Under the pieces are notes generated by a model. The model worked only from the letters and a program-made list of their open reading frames with translations, had not been told where the DNA came from and did not search any database. This document shows, one piece after another, positions 51,306 to 60,132 of a DNA stretch of 64,000 nucleotides. This DNA comes from Butyricimonas sp. Marseille-P3923 (GTDB lineage Bacteria; Bacteroidota; Bacteroidia; Bacteroidales; Marinifilaceae): positions 1,984,001 through 2,048,000 of the forward strand of contig NZ_FXXL01000007.1 of the NCBI RefSeq assembly GCF_900184685.1, written 5' to 3'. Position 1 is the first letter of the stretch. Every line of letters begins with the position of its first letter. The position numbers and the translations under genes are program-made.

Positions 51306-51418
51306 CCCTTCCCTAACCATAAACACCAAACACTATCCAATCATGAACGTAGCATCAACGTAAATTTACGTTGATGCTACGTTCATGATACGTCTATGAT
51401 ACGTCCATGAGGTTAAGC
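51300..51418. repeat. Phased 11-bp unit array with a 50-bp perfect palindrome
   Basis: The core 51340-51389 is a perfect 50-bp palindrome with no loop. It is made of 11-bp units: two inverted ones (ATCATGAACGT, AGCATCAACGT), a 6-bp AAATTT centre, then four direct ones (ACGTTGATGCT, ACGTTCATGAT, ACGTCTATGAT, ACGTCCATGAG). An outer pair GCTTAACC (51300-51307) and GGTTAAGC (51411-51418) frames it. It lies between convergent hydE and the LysE-type gene. No T-run marks it as an ordinary terminator. Confidence 0.85.
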
Positions 51419-51467
51419 AAAGGTTACCCACCCATTAACTAACAGTCAAGCAAAGATAAATCAGCAA

Positions 51468-52127
51468 TCACTGAATCACTAAATTCTTGAACGGGGCAAA
51501 AGCAGAAAGAATAACCAAAGCCCCCAATATAGTAATTATCATCCCGGATACCCGGTTGATAGTTATAAGTACGCGCAAACGGAATTTCTTCCGGAAAATA
51601 TTCACCAGCGTGGAAAGCGTGTACCACCACACACCACCGCCCAACAACACGCCGGCAACCACCAACACTTCTCCCAGCAAAGAAGACGATTCCCCGAACA
51701 CCGACATCCCGGCAAAAACCGCCATAAACACCACCACCGTAATGGGATTGGAAACCGTCAGAAAGAAAAGCGAGAGATAATCACCCAAAAGTCCGGTTTT
51801 GCTCACCCGTCCCTGACGACGCTGGCGAATCTGCCGTATCGGGTTGTCGAAATAAATCTTCAATCCTATCACGATCAGGAATATCCCTCCTATAATTTGT
51901 AGTAACAACTCATGAGCCTGTACGATATTAATCACGAATCCCAACCCGAATGCCGCCACGGCAGCGTAGAAAAGGTCGGCCGAAGCCGCACCCATCCCGG
52001 CGATAAAACCCGATAACGCTCCTTTATGCAGCGTCTTCTGGATAATCAACACCCCCATGGGTCCTAAAGGAATAGATACCATCAGTCCCACCAGCATTCC
52101 CTTGAATAGATACAATATATCGTACAT
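51468..52127 (-). CDS. LysE/RhtB family amino-acid exporter
   Basis: A 219-residue membrane protein with about six transmembrane segments. The first has the family motif GLMVSIPLGPMGVLIIQKTL, and GFIAGMGAASADLFYAAVAA follows. The family exports amino acids or similar small molecules; the substrate is unknown. It is preceded by degenerate AT-rich repeat sequence. Confidence 0.88.
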   Translation of the reverse strand: MYDILYLFKGMLVGLMVSIPLGPMGVLIIQKTLHKGALSGFIAGMGAASADLFYAAVAAFGLGFVINIVQAHELLLQIIGGIFLIVIGLKIYFDNPIRQIRQRRQGRVSKTGLLGDYLSLFFLTVSNPITVVVFMAVFAGMSVFGESSSLLGEVLVVAGVLLGGGVWWYTLSTLVNIFRKKFRLRVLITINRVSGMIITILGALVILSAFAPFKNLVIQ

Positions 52128-52133
52128 CCCATT

Positions 52134-52222
52134 CTAATTTTAGATTTAAGGATTTTAGATTTTAGATTTAGTGATTTTCAATCACTGAATCATCAAATCG
52201 GTAATCACAAAATCCATCAATT
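52134..52222. repeat. Degenerate AT-rich intergenic repeat
   Basis: Words such as TTTTAGATTTAAGGATTTTAG and AATCACTGAATCATCAAATC are repeated here and resemble gaps at 32440-32610, 51450-51480, 54380-54420 and 62636-62712. No gene is seen. Confidence 0.5.
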
Positions 52223-54019
52223 TTATAATTCCACGTTATCCGACGAGAACCTGCTCAATATCGTATCGTCGTTAATCTCCTTCGACAGCGACTCGATCGT
52301 CTTCATCGGCACGTCAAAAATATCTAAAATAAGTAAACCGTCCAAACACATATTAAATTTCGGATCAATATTAAAACCGATAATTCTAGCATTCAGAGAA
52401 ATATATTTTTTCAATAATACCGGCAATTTATCACTCGACGGCTCTATATCACCGATCATCTTATCCAACACGCCAATATCCTGCCGTGCCGCATCCAACA
52501 TGACCTGTACCCCGGGTTCCTCCGAATGTACTTGATATTTTGAACGCGGTACCACGTATTTCGCTAACTCGTGGCTATAATGGTTCGCTTGAATAAATTT
52601 CATTATCAACTCCTTCGAGGCTTCCGTGTATTTCCCGCTAATCGTGACGGGACCTATTAAATAACGGTACTCCGGATTCTTCAACAAGAAATAAAGAATA
52701 CCCTTCCACAGCATAAACAAGGGAAGAGGCTTCCGCTGATATTCCTCCGTGATAAAAGAACGCCCTAATTCTATGGACTCGTACAATACCGGCAGCATCT
52801 CCTTCCGCATCTTGAACAAGGTATGAATATAAAATCCTTTTATCCCGTAGCGGTCGATAATTTCTTTCCCTTTTCCCACGCGGTAAGCACCCACGATCTT
52901 CTCCTCTTCCTTGTCCCAGATAAAAAGATGATAATAATACAAGTCAAACTCGTCCAAATCAATACTACGATTTGTACCCTCGCCGACAGCACGGAACGTA
53001 AGTTCCCGCAAACGCCCGATCTCGTTCAACACGTTCGGGATCTTCACGGACGGGGAGCAATAAATATCGTAGTTCTTCATGTTAAATAACAAGTAATCGT
53101 CAGCGATGCCCGCGATCTCCTTCTTCAACACCGCACTATCCGTTTCCGCCGCGATAGGTTCCGCTTTAGGCATAGCTTTTTGTGATTTAATGAAAAACTT
53201 CTTTACCTCTAGTGCCGAGCCAAGTAAATAGGTCTTGGCACGTAAAAATTTCCCGTACTGGGATAAATCATGGAATGAATCCTGCGAATCCAAACCGATA
53301 GGGTTCCCGATTCGCAATTTCACCACCCGATTCTTCTTATTCAATAATTCTGAAGGCAACTTCATATTCCTCAACATCGGGTGAATCAGTCCCAACAGGT
53401 AAAATAACAAACTGTTCGAACCTTTGAAATAAATGGGAATGACCGGGACTCTCGCCATCTTGACCAATTTCAACACGGAAGTATCCCACTCCTTATCCTC
53501 GACATGATTCGAATCCACTTGATAAGTAGAAGCCTCCCCCGCCGGGAATATACCCAACGGTTTACCATCTATGACGTGACGCACGGCCTCCTTGATCACC
53601 CGAGTATTCGGGTTTTTCCGACGGGAAGCCGGTTCCAGTCCCAGCACGTAATCCTGTATCGGGGTAATCTTCTTCAGCAGAAAATTCGCCATCACTTTAT
53701 AGTCCGGACGAATCTTGCACAATAACTTAATCAAAATAATACCGTCCAATCCCCCGAACGGATGATTGGACACCGTGATAAACGCCCCTTCCTTCGGTAT
53801 TTTTTCAAGGTCTTCCTCGTTTATCTCGACGGTTACCCCCAGAGCCTCCATCAAACTATCGATCACCAGCTCGGGATCATCACTGTTCACCTTCGTGCTC
53901 AGCTTATCCAACTTGTTCAGCCGCAACAGGTACATGACCAACTTGGAAACCAAACTTCCCCTGAAACGCTCTAAACCCCACGGGGCTGTCAATAAATCAT
54001 TCGCGTCAATTAATCTCAT
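52223..54019 (-). CDS. Fused lipid acyltransferase: PlsC-like domain plus GNAT-like N-acyltransferase
   Basis: A 598-residue two-domain protein. The N-terminal part (about 1-285) is a lysophospholipid-acyltransferase-like domain: VSNHPFGGLDG holds the catalytic His86 and Asp92 (H-x5-D, one residue longer than the classic H-x4-D), then GKPLGIFPAGEAS. The C-terminal part (about 310-598) resembles OlsB/GlsB-type N-acyltransferases (LRELTFRAVGEGTNRSIDLD; KEEEKIVGAYRVGKG; RSFITEEYQRKP). In some bacteria these are separate proteins that make glycine or ornithine lipids; here both steps would be in one polypeptide. It precedes the LysE gene and follows a DciA-like gene. Confidence 0.82.
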   Translation of the reverse strand: MRLIDANDLLTAPWGLERFRGSLVSKLVMYLLRLNKLDKLSTKVNSDDPELVIDSLMEALGVTVEINEEDLEKIPKEGAFITVSNHPFGGLDGIILIKLLCKIRPDYKVMANFLLKKITPIQDYVLGLEPASRRKNPNTRVIKEAVRHVIDGKPLGIFPAGEASTYQVDSNHVEDKEWDTSVLKLVKMARVPVIPIYFKGSNSLLFYLLGLIHPMLRNMKLPSELLNKKNRVVKLRIGNPIGLDSQDSFHDLSQYGKFLRAKTYLLGSALEVKKFFIKSQKAMPKAEPIAAETDSAVLKKEIAGIADDYLLFNMKNYDIYCSPSVKIPNVLNEIGRLRELTFRAVGEGTNRSIDLDEFDLYYYHLFIWDKEEEKIVGAYRVGKGKEIIDRYGIKGFYIHTLFKMRKEMLPVLYESIELGRSFITEEYQRKPLPLFMLWKGILYFLLKNPEYRYLIGPVTISGKYTEASKELIMKFIQANHYSHELAKYVVPRSKYQVHSEEPGVQVMLDAARQDIGVLDKMIGDIEPSSDKLPVLLKKYISLNARIIGFNIDPKFNMCLDGLLILDIFDVPMKTIESLSKEINDDTILSRFSSDNVEL

Positions 54020-54044
54020 TTATCTTTTGCATTAAATGTCCCTT

Positions 54045-54335
54045 TCAGAACACTATAATATCTTTCACTATATCACTACCGATTCTGTCGTTCAAGGCTT
54101 TTATCAGCCCTTCCTTCACCATCAGTATTTCATTTTTCACCACGGAAGAAGTGAAACTCACGAAAATCTTCCCGTCTGTAATCCGTATACTTTTCGTCCG
54201 GGAAGCAATCATTCCCCCCACGACGTCCGGCCAAACCTGACAAACCTCTCTCTCCTTGAACTGACGGGATAATCCCATCTCTTCCAAGTACATTTCTACC
54301 AACTCATCCATTGTCAAAGTCTTTCCCTGCTTCAC
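54045..54335 (-). CDS. DUF721/DciA-like protein
   Basis: A 96-residue protein of the DUF721 family. Conserved parts are LTMDELVEMYLEEMGLSRQF and VCQVWPDVVGGMIASRTKSI; the C-terminal KH-like half follows. DciA proteins load the replicative helicase in many bacteria; recF lies just upstream, a common link. The start is GTG; an internal ATG at 54311 is also possible. Confidence 0.85.
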   Translation of the reverse strand: MKQGKTLTMDELVEMYLEEMGLSRQFKEREVCQVWPDVVGGMIASRTKSIRITDGKIFVSFTSSVVKNEILMVKEGLIKALNDRIGSDIVKDIIVF

Positions 54336-54398
54336 GATCTTTATTTTATTGGTTATTCTACAAAAATACTACTTTCTAATCAATTTGAAATCATAAAT

Positions 54399-55505
54399 CT
54401 AAAATTTAAAATCACTGATAACCCCTTGATCGACTTTAAAGATTTTATAATCAATAGCGTGCAATCGCAATATTTCATCAATATGCCCCCGGTTCGTGTC
54501 GGTGATAAAAACCTGCCCGAAATTCTCTTCCGACACGATGCGAATAATCTGGCTCACCCGGTCAGCATCCAGTTTGTCAAAAATATCATCGAGCAACAGC
54601 AAAGGCTTTACCCCTTTCTGTTGAGCCAGATAAGCGAACTGGGCAAATTTCAAAGCCGTGAGAAAACTCTTTTTCTGCCCCTGCGAACCCAACCGCTTCA
54701 CGGGATACCCTTCTATACTCAGCGTGATATCGTCCCGGTGAATCCCCACCGTCGTGTAAGTCAACACTCTATCCCGATCGAAATTACCGCGCAACGATTG
54801 CAGGTAATCATTTTCTTTTATCGTGGTGGAGTACTCCAAGGTTACCTTTTCTCTTCCCAACGCCACCCGATCATAATACACTTGAAACACCTCCGCCAAT
54901 TCCGTGATAAACGCAAGGCGCCGTTCCAGAATCACCCGACCGTTGTCAGCCAACTGTTCATCCCACACGGATAACATATCAGCATCTATCGGCATTCCGG
55001 CATATTCTTTCAAGAAACTGTTCCGCTGCGCCAGCACCCGATTATACCGGATCAGTACTTGTAGATATTCTTTGTCACACTGGCTGATCACCCCGTCGAT
55101 AAAGCGACGCCGTTCTTCACTGGCCCCGTCTATCAGAATCACGTCTGCCGGGGAAATCATGACCAGAGGCAATAAACCGATATGATCCGAAAGTCGTTCG
55201 TACGACTTTTTATTTTTCTTGAATACCTTCTTCACCCCTTTCTTCACCCCGCAATACACGTCAATGTCTTCCCCGTCCCGCTCGTACATCCCTTCCAACA
55301 CGAAAAAAGCCTCCCCGTGCCGGATACTTTGCGCGTCGGGCAAATTGAAATAACTCTTGCACATGGAGAGATGATACACGGCGTCCAGAATATTCGTTTT
55401 CCCCACCCCGTTATTCCCGATAAAACAATTAAATCTCGGGCAACAAGCGATACTTGCCTCGGCGATATTCTTGTAGTTGACAATATTCAAATCCTTTAAA
55501 ATCAT
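54399..55505 (-). CDS. recF: DNA replication and repair protein RecF
   Basis: A 368-residue SMC-like ATPase that helps load RecA at gaps. It shows Walker A FIGNNGVGKTNILDA, signature LGSQGQKKSFLTALK and Walker B LLLLDDIFDKLDADRVSQ. It lies upstream of the DciA-like gene on the same strand. Confidence 0.95.
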   Translation of the reverse strand: MILKDLNIVNYKNIAEASIACCPRFNCFIGNNGVGKTNILDAVYHLSMCKSYFNLPDAQSIRHGEAFFVLEGMYERDGEDIDVYCGVKKGVKKVFKKNKKSYERLSDHIGLLPLVMISPADVILIDGASEERRRFIDGVISQCDKEYLQVLIRYNRVLAQRNSFLKEYAGMPIDADMLSVWDEQLADNGRVILERRLAFITELAEVFQVYYDRVALGREKVTLEYSTTIKENDYLQSLRGNFDRDRVLTYTTVGIHRDDITLSIEGYPVKRLGSQGQKKSFLTALKFAQFAYLAQQKGVKPLLLLDDIFDKLDADRVSQIIRIVSEENFGQVFITDTNRGHIDEILRLHAIDYKIFKVDQGVISDFKF

Positions 55506-55656
55506 GCCAATAAATGGTTACTGGTTATAAATCGCAAGATAAAAAGTCTACCCGCGACCGATCACCAAAAGTAAGTAAAAGAAGCTTAGATTCCGACGAA
55601 TGTATAATTTTTTGCATAAAATTTCGCTGTCCCCCTTCTGTTATCAAAAAAAAAAC

Positions 55657-55664
55657 TAATTTTG
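55657..55664 (+). promoter_or_regulatory. -7 promoter element for the TPR protein gene
   Basis: TAATTTTG, 58 bp before the start codon, after an A-rich run. Confidence 0.5.
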
Positions 55665-55722
55665 CACGTTGACGATGGATGCGTCGTAGGAATAAAAAAG
55701 TAAATAATAAAAACATATAACA

Positions 55723-56409
55723 ATGTCAAAAAATAACCAGAAACGTGCGGACGGCTTCGAGCAGATTGAGGAAGCCACGATCTCAACAGAACAATTTATC
55801 GAGAGAAACTCAAAATTATTGGTCAGAGGTCTTCTTGTTGTTATTATCGTTATTGCCGCTATTTTCGGCTACCACAAATTCTACAAGGAACCCCTCGAAA
55901 AAGAGGCTCTTCAGCAAATGTTCGTGGCAGAAACTTTATTTGAAAAAGATTCTTTCAATTTGGCCCTTAACGGAAACATCAACAATCCCGGTTTCTTGCA
56001 GATTATCGAGGACTACGGCTCCACTCCCAGCGGGAACCTCGCTAAATATTATGCAGGTCTATGCTATCTATACTTGGGTGACAACCAGAATGCCATTAAA
56101 TTCCTCGAGAAATTTTCGACCGATGATATGATATTCTCCACTTTGGCAAAGGCCAATATCGGGGATGCCTACATGCAATTGGGCGAATACAAGAAAGCTG
56201 CCGGATACTACCAGAAAGCAAGTAGTGACAACACGAATCTGTTGACCACCCCTTCTATCTTGATGAAAGCCGGACTGGCATACGAAAAAGCAAAAGACTA
56301 CAAGAACGCATTAGCGATGTACGAGAAACTGGAGAAAGAATACCCGGCATCCATGGAAGCCAGAGAGATCGAGAAGTACATCACCCGCGCTCAATTGAAC
56401 ATGAAATAA
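55723..56409 (+). CDS. TPR-repeat membrane protein (YfgM-like)
   Basis: A 228-residue protein with one membrane segment (about 36-50, LLVRGLLVVIIVIAAIFGYH) after a charged N-terminus, and a periplasmic part of TPR-like pairs (YYAGLCYLYLGDNQNAIKFL; LAKANIGDAYMQLGEYKKAA; AGLAYEKAKDYKNALAMYEK). This layout resembles YfgM-type chaperone partners of the secretion machinery; the role is inferred from shape only. Confidence 0.82.
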   Translation: MSKNNQKRADGFEQIEEATISTEQFIERNSKLLVRGLLVVIIVIAAIFGYHKFYKEPLEKEALQQMFVAETLFEKDSFNLALNGNINNPGFLQIIEDYGSTPSGNLAKYYAGLCYLYLGDNQNAIKFLEKFSTDDMIFSTLAKANIGDAYMQLGEYKKAAGYYQKASSDNTNLLTTPSILMKAGLAYEKAKDYKNALAMYEKLEKEYPASMEAREIEKYITRAQLNMK

Positions 56410-56436
56410 CTCTCACATTCAATAATGCTTATTTAG

Positions 56437-56467
56437 AAGGCGTGCATTCGATGCATGCCTTTTTTAT
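56437..56467 (+). terminator. Terminator after the TPR protein gene
   Basis: AAGGCGTGCAT and ATGCATGCCTT pair over a 3-base loop with one G-T pair, followed by TTTTTTATTT. Confidence 0.85.
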
Positions 56468-56501
56468 TTCAAAAAAGAATATCAACACGAATAGAAAATA
56501 G

Positions 56502-56509
56502 TAATTTTG
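56502..56509 (+). promoter_or_regulatory. -7 promoter element for the EamA transporter gene
   Basis: TAATTTTG lies 18 bp before the chosen ATG. An in-frame TTG inside this element is therefore not a start codon. Confidence 0.5.
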
Positions 56510-56527
56510 TCGCCTAGTTCCGATGTT

Positions 56528-57481
56528 ATGAATGTAAAGGCTAAAGGATATGTTTTAGGCGCAGTTGCCGCGGCGACTTATGGTATGAATCCCTTGTTCG
56601 CACTACCTTTGTACGAAGCGGGCATGAACCCGGATTCGGTACTCTTTTTCAGATACCTGTTCGCGATTCCCGTGTTAGGTATCATGCTCAAAGCAAGAGG
56701 ACGAAGTTTCAAACTGAAAAAGCAAGAGATATTACCGTTGATTATCATGGGACTGTTGGTGGCACTATCCTCACTTACCCTGTTTCAAAGTTATAACTAC
56801 ATGGAAGCGGGTATCGCATCGACCTTATTATTTGTCTACCCGATCATGGTTGCGCTGATCATGGCTATTCTCTTCAAAGAGAAATTAACCATACAGACAA
56901 TCCTATGTATCATGCTGGCATTGGGCGGTATCGGCTTGCTTTACAAAGGGGGCGACGGTAACACCCTCAACCTGACGGGCATCATGTTGGTTATGGCATC
57001 GGCTCTCTCGTATGCTATTTATATTGTAAGCGTGAACCGCCCGAAACTAAAGGACATAGCAACCCTTAAACTGACCTTCTATGTATTGCTTTTCGGGCTT
57101 TCGCTATTCTTCGTACGCGTAGATTTCGGGCAAAGCCTTCATGTTGTCGACACATGGTACCTGTGGGGTAATTTGGTTGCGTTAGCCATTTTTCCCACCG
57201 CTATATCATTCCTCTGTACCACGCAGGCAATCCAATACATCGGTTCCACCCCGACCGCCATCCTTGGGGCTCTGGAACCTCTGACGGCAGTTTTCTTTGG
57301 GGTCACCATTTTCGGAGAATCTCTGACACTGAGATTAAGTTGCGGTATATTGATGATCATTTTGGCTGTAACATTAATCATCGCCGGAAGTAACGTAACC
57401 ACTTATCTGGTTCGTTTCAGGAAACTGTTCCCCAAACTTCCGCTCAAAAGGAATATTCCTTCACGCAATTCGTACAAGTAG
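56528..57481 (+). CDS. EamA/DMT family transporter
   Basis: A 317-residue membrane protein with ten predicted transmembrane helices in two EamA repeats (GYVLGAVAAATYGMNPLFAL at the start; NLTGIMLVMASALSYAIYIV at the second repeat). The substrate is unknown; related proteins carry amino acids, nucleotides or drug-like molecules. I start at ATG rather than the TTG seven codons upstream, which lies in the promoter. Confidence 0.88.
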   Translation: MNVKAKGYVLGAVAAATYGMNPLFALPLYEAGMNPDSVLFFRYLFAIPVLGIMLKARGRSFKLKKQEILPLIIMGLLVALSSLTLFQSYNYMEAGIASTLLFVYPIMVALIMAILFKEKLTIQTILCIMLALGGIGLLYKGGDGNTLNLTGIMLVMASALSYAIYIVSVNRPKLKDIATLKLTFYVLLFGLSLFFVRVDFGQSLHVVDTWYLWGNLVALAIFPTAISFLCTTQAIQYIGSTPTAILGALEPLTAVFFGVTIFGESLTLRLSCGILMIILAVTLIIAGSNVTTYLVRFRKLFPKLPLKRNIPSRNSYK

Positions 57482-57702
57482 CGACACGAACACGAAGCAC
57501 CCGGGTGCTGATATTGTCATTCGTTTGTTGTTTATTCGGGGTTCAGACATTTCGAAACGTGCTAACAACGGTTCAACAACGATTGAATATCGAGAGAAGG
57601 AGTCGATTTCGGTAGAAAAAGGACTTCATGTGGTGGGATGTTCTGGCTTGATTTGTGGATTTTCACGTGACCGATATTTTCCATTTATCGCCCGGTAAAA
57701 AC

Positions 57703-57728
57703 AAACCCCGCCTTCTCAGACGGGGTTT
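57703..57728. terminator. Bidirectional terminator between EamA and tig genes
   Basis: AAACCCCG (57703-57710) pairs with CGGGGTTT (57721-57728) over a 10-base loop; T and A runs flank both sides. The genes converge here. Confidence 0.8.
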
Positions 57729-57747
57729 TATATCGGAAAAGATAAAT

Positions 57748-59103
57748 CTATTTCTTCTCGAACAATTTACCGAAATCATCCATAGAGATTTCTTGTTCTT
57801 CCAATTTCACGCTCTCTTTAATCGTGTCGAAAATCTTGTTTTCCAAGGCACGGTCATACAAGCTGGAACGTTGTTTTTCGTTCTCCAACAAACGAGCGGC
57901 AAAACCGTCCAATTGCTCGTCTGACAAACCGTACAACCCGTATTGTTGCAATTGAGCGGCAGCAACTTCACGACCGACAGCCTTCATATCCTCGTCTTCT
58001 ACCCGAAGGTTGTTATCCTTGATCATGTCGCCTTTGATCAACTGCCATTTGAATTCGTCACGGTAAGCGTTGAAATCCTGCTCGACCGCTTCGGGAGTCA
58101 TATTTTCATTGGTAGCTAACATCCAACGTTTCAAGAATGCTTCAGGAAGAACAACGTCTTCGTTCTTCTTCAACATCTTGTCGCGAGCGTCCACCGTCAA
58201 ACGATATTCGCTATGAGCTTTGAATTGTTTAGCCAAATCTTCTTTCACGCGTGCACGGAATTCCTCAACGCTCTTCACGTTGCCTTCGCCGTATACTTTA
58301 TCGAATAAAGCCTGATTTACTTCCGCATCGATATAACGTTTAACCTCGCTAATGATAAAGCAGAAATCAGAAGTAATATGTTCGGCCTCTTCTTTATTCA
58401 CTTGTAACAAAGCAGCGTAATCCGTTTTGTTGGGATAAGCCTTGGAAGGATTGAATACCACTTCATTTCCTGCTTTCTTACCCTCGAAAAGTTTTACTTG
58501 CTCTTCATCTTTCATGTGAGCCAAAGACAATGAAGCATCTTCCACGCGGATTCCGCCTTCTTTCGGTTTTCCGTCTTCGCCCAACTCGATCAATTCACCC
58601 TTCACGTATTCCGATCCCTCGATCACGTCCACGGGACTCAATTCGCCGTTGTTCTTGCAGATACTTTCAACTTGTTTGTCTATCATTTCCTCGTCCACCT
58701 TGATGATGTAATAAGGAACCTTCTCCCGTTTGCTCAACTTCACGTTCATCACGGGAGCCATAGCTATATCGTATACGAACTCGAAACTTTCAGCATCCAG
58801 ATTCAATTCTTTCTGATCCGTTTCGCTCGGAAGCGGCTCTCCCAAGATGTGCAAATCGTTCTCTTGGATAAAATTAGACAGACTCTCTCCTATCAACTTG
58901 TTGATTTCCTCAATCAAAACGGCTTTACCATACATTTTTTTGATAATCCCGAAAGGAGTTTTTCCCTTGCGAAAACCGTCGATCACCGCTTTTTTCTGGT
59001 ATTCTTTCAACGCGTCGCTCACGCGAGTTGCGTAATCATCCTTATCCAATTGAATCTTAATTGTTGCATTAAGATCATCGATTTGGTTTTTCGTTACATT
59101 CAT
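57748..59103 (-). CDS. tig: Trigger factor
   Basis: A 451-residue ribosome-associated chaperone. The ribosome-docking loop GFRKGKTPFGIIKKMYG lies at 43-59, matching the family GFRxGKxP signature. The middle region (SYRKREKVPY-like strands around VKLSKREKVPYYIIKVDEEM) and a long helical C-terminus follow, as expected. It binds nascent chains leaving the ribosome. A tRNA-Leu gene lies about 80 bp upstream. Confidence 0.93.
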   Translation of the reverse strand: MNVTKNQIDDLNATIKIQLDKDDYATRVSDALKEYQKKAVIDGFRKGKTPFGIIKKMYGKAVLIEEINKLIGESLSNFIQENDLHILGEPLPSETDQKELNLDAESFEFVYDIAMAPVMNVKLSKREKVPYYIIKVDEEMIDKQVESICKNNGELSPVDVIEGSEYVKGELIELGEDGKPKEGGIRVEDASLSLAHMKDEEQVKLFEGKKAGNEVVFNPSKAYPNKTDYAALLQVNKEEAEHITSDFCFIISEVKRYIDAEVNQALFDKVYGEGNVKSVEEFRARVKEDLAKQFKAHSEYRLTVDARDKMLKKNEDVVLPEAFLKRWMLATNENMTPEAVEQDFNAYRDEFKWQLIKGDMIKDNNLRVEDEDMKAVGREVAAAQLQQYGLYGLSDEQLDGFAARLLENEKQRSSLYDRALENKIFDTIKESVKLEEQEISMDDFGKLFEKK

Positions 59104-59185
59104 ACTTCTCTATGTATAAAACTATTTATGATAAAACAAACAAAACAAAAAAGGCCACCTTGTTTAAGGCGGTCCTCTCTTCAAG

Positions 59186-59267
59186 TGCGGGCGAAGGGAC
59201 TCGAACCCCCACGCCTTGCGGCACTAGATCCTAAGTCTAGTGCGTCTACCAGTTTCGCCACGCCCGC
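59186..59267 (-). tRNA. tRNA-Leu (anticodon TAG)
   Basis: A long-variable-arm tRNA on the minus strand. Acceptor GCGGGCG pairs with CGCCCGC; the anticodon stem CTAGA/TCTAG holds loop CTTAGGA; the variable arm is TGCCGCAAGGCGT; T arm GGGGGTTCGAGTCCC. The anticodon is at 59231-59233. CCA is not encoded. Confidence 0.95.
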
Positions 59268-59284
59268 TTGCTATTTTGACGGTG

Positions 59285-59314
59285 CAAATATATTGCTTTT
59301 TCATGAAAAGCAAA
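59285..59314 (-). promoter_or_regulatory. Promoter for tRNA-Leu
   Basis: On the minus strand TTTG (59311-59314), 18 bp, then TATATTTG (59285-59292). It would start transcription near 59279, 11 bases before the tRNA. Confidence 0.78.
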
Positions 59315-59331
59315 ATGATTTGCCCCTTTTT

Positions 59332-60063
59332 TTATTTCTTTCTTCTCAACTCGAAGTTTTTACCGAGATAAACCCGTCTAACTTCCGGGTCATTCGCCAA
59401 ATCCTCTGCCGTTCCGGATTGCAGGATACGACCGTCATACAAAAGGTAAGCCCGATCGGTAATACATAATGTTTCCTGCACGTTGTGGTCAGTGATCAGA
59501 ATCCCGATATTTTTCTCTTTCAATTTCTGCACGATACTCTGGATATCCTCCACCGCGATAGGGTCTACCCCGGCAAAAGGTTCGTCCAACAAGATAAATT
59601 TCGGGGCAATCGACAATGCCCGGGCAATCTCCGTGCGCCGACGTTCACCTCCCGACAATTGTATCCCTTTACTCTTCCGGATATGTTGCAGACCGAACTC
59701 GTCGAGCATCTCTTCCAGACGTTCGCGCTGGTAATCTTTCGGGAAAGTACTCATTTCGAGCACCGCTTTGATGTTATCTTCCACGCTTAATTGACGGAAG
59801 ACGGAAGCCTCCTGCGCCAGATACCCCACTCCCAATTGTGCCCGACGGTACACCGGCTCTTTCGTGATTTCCCGGTCATCCAAAAAAATACGCCCGCCAT
59901 TCGGCTTGATCAATCCCACGATCATGTAAAACGAGGTGGTCTTCCCTGCCCCGTTAGGTCCTAACAGACCAACGATCTCTCCTTGCTGCACGTCCACGGA
60001 AACCCCTTTTACAACGGTTCGGCTTTTGTATCTTTTTACAAGGTCCTCGGCTCTTAATTTCAT
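59332..60063 (-). CDS. lptB: LPS export ABC transporter ATP-binding protein LptB
   Basis: A 243-residue ATPase. Walker A is [16 protein letters not shown], signature [15 protein letters not shown], Walker [18 protein letters not shown], and the switch His in [12 protein letters not shown]. This matches LptB, which powers LPS transport from the inner membrane to the surface. It lies in a run with kdsD (Kdo synthesis); LptF, LptG, LptC and LptA are not in this window. Confidence 0.94.
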   Translation of the reverse strand: MKLRAEDLVKRYKSRTVVKGVSVDVQQGEIVGLLGPNGAGKTTSFYMIVGLIKPNGGRIFLDDREITKEPVYRRAQLGVGYLAQEASVFRQLSVEDNIKAVLEMSTFPKDYQRERLEEMLDEFGLQHIRKSKGIQLSGGERRRTEIARALSIAPKFILLDEPFAGVDPIAVEDIQSIVQKLKEKNIGILITDHNVQETLCITDRAYLLYDGRILQSGTAEDLANDPEVRRVYLGKNFELRRKK

Positions 60064-60132
60064 ATCGTTCAGTTTTACCGCGCTAAGATAGTCTTTTACA
60101 ATTGAAAATTGAAAAATGAAAATTGAAAATTA

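Noticed and set aside
51340-51411. CRISPR array
   Set aside because: The 11-bp units are directly adjacent with no spacers, and no cas genes are present.
56507-56527. TTG start for the EamA transporter
   Set aside because: It falls inside the TAATTTTG promoter element; the ATG at 56528 gives a normal N-terminus.
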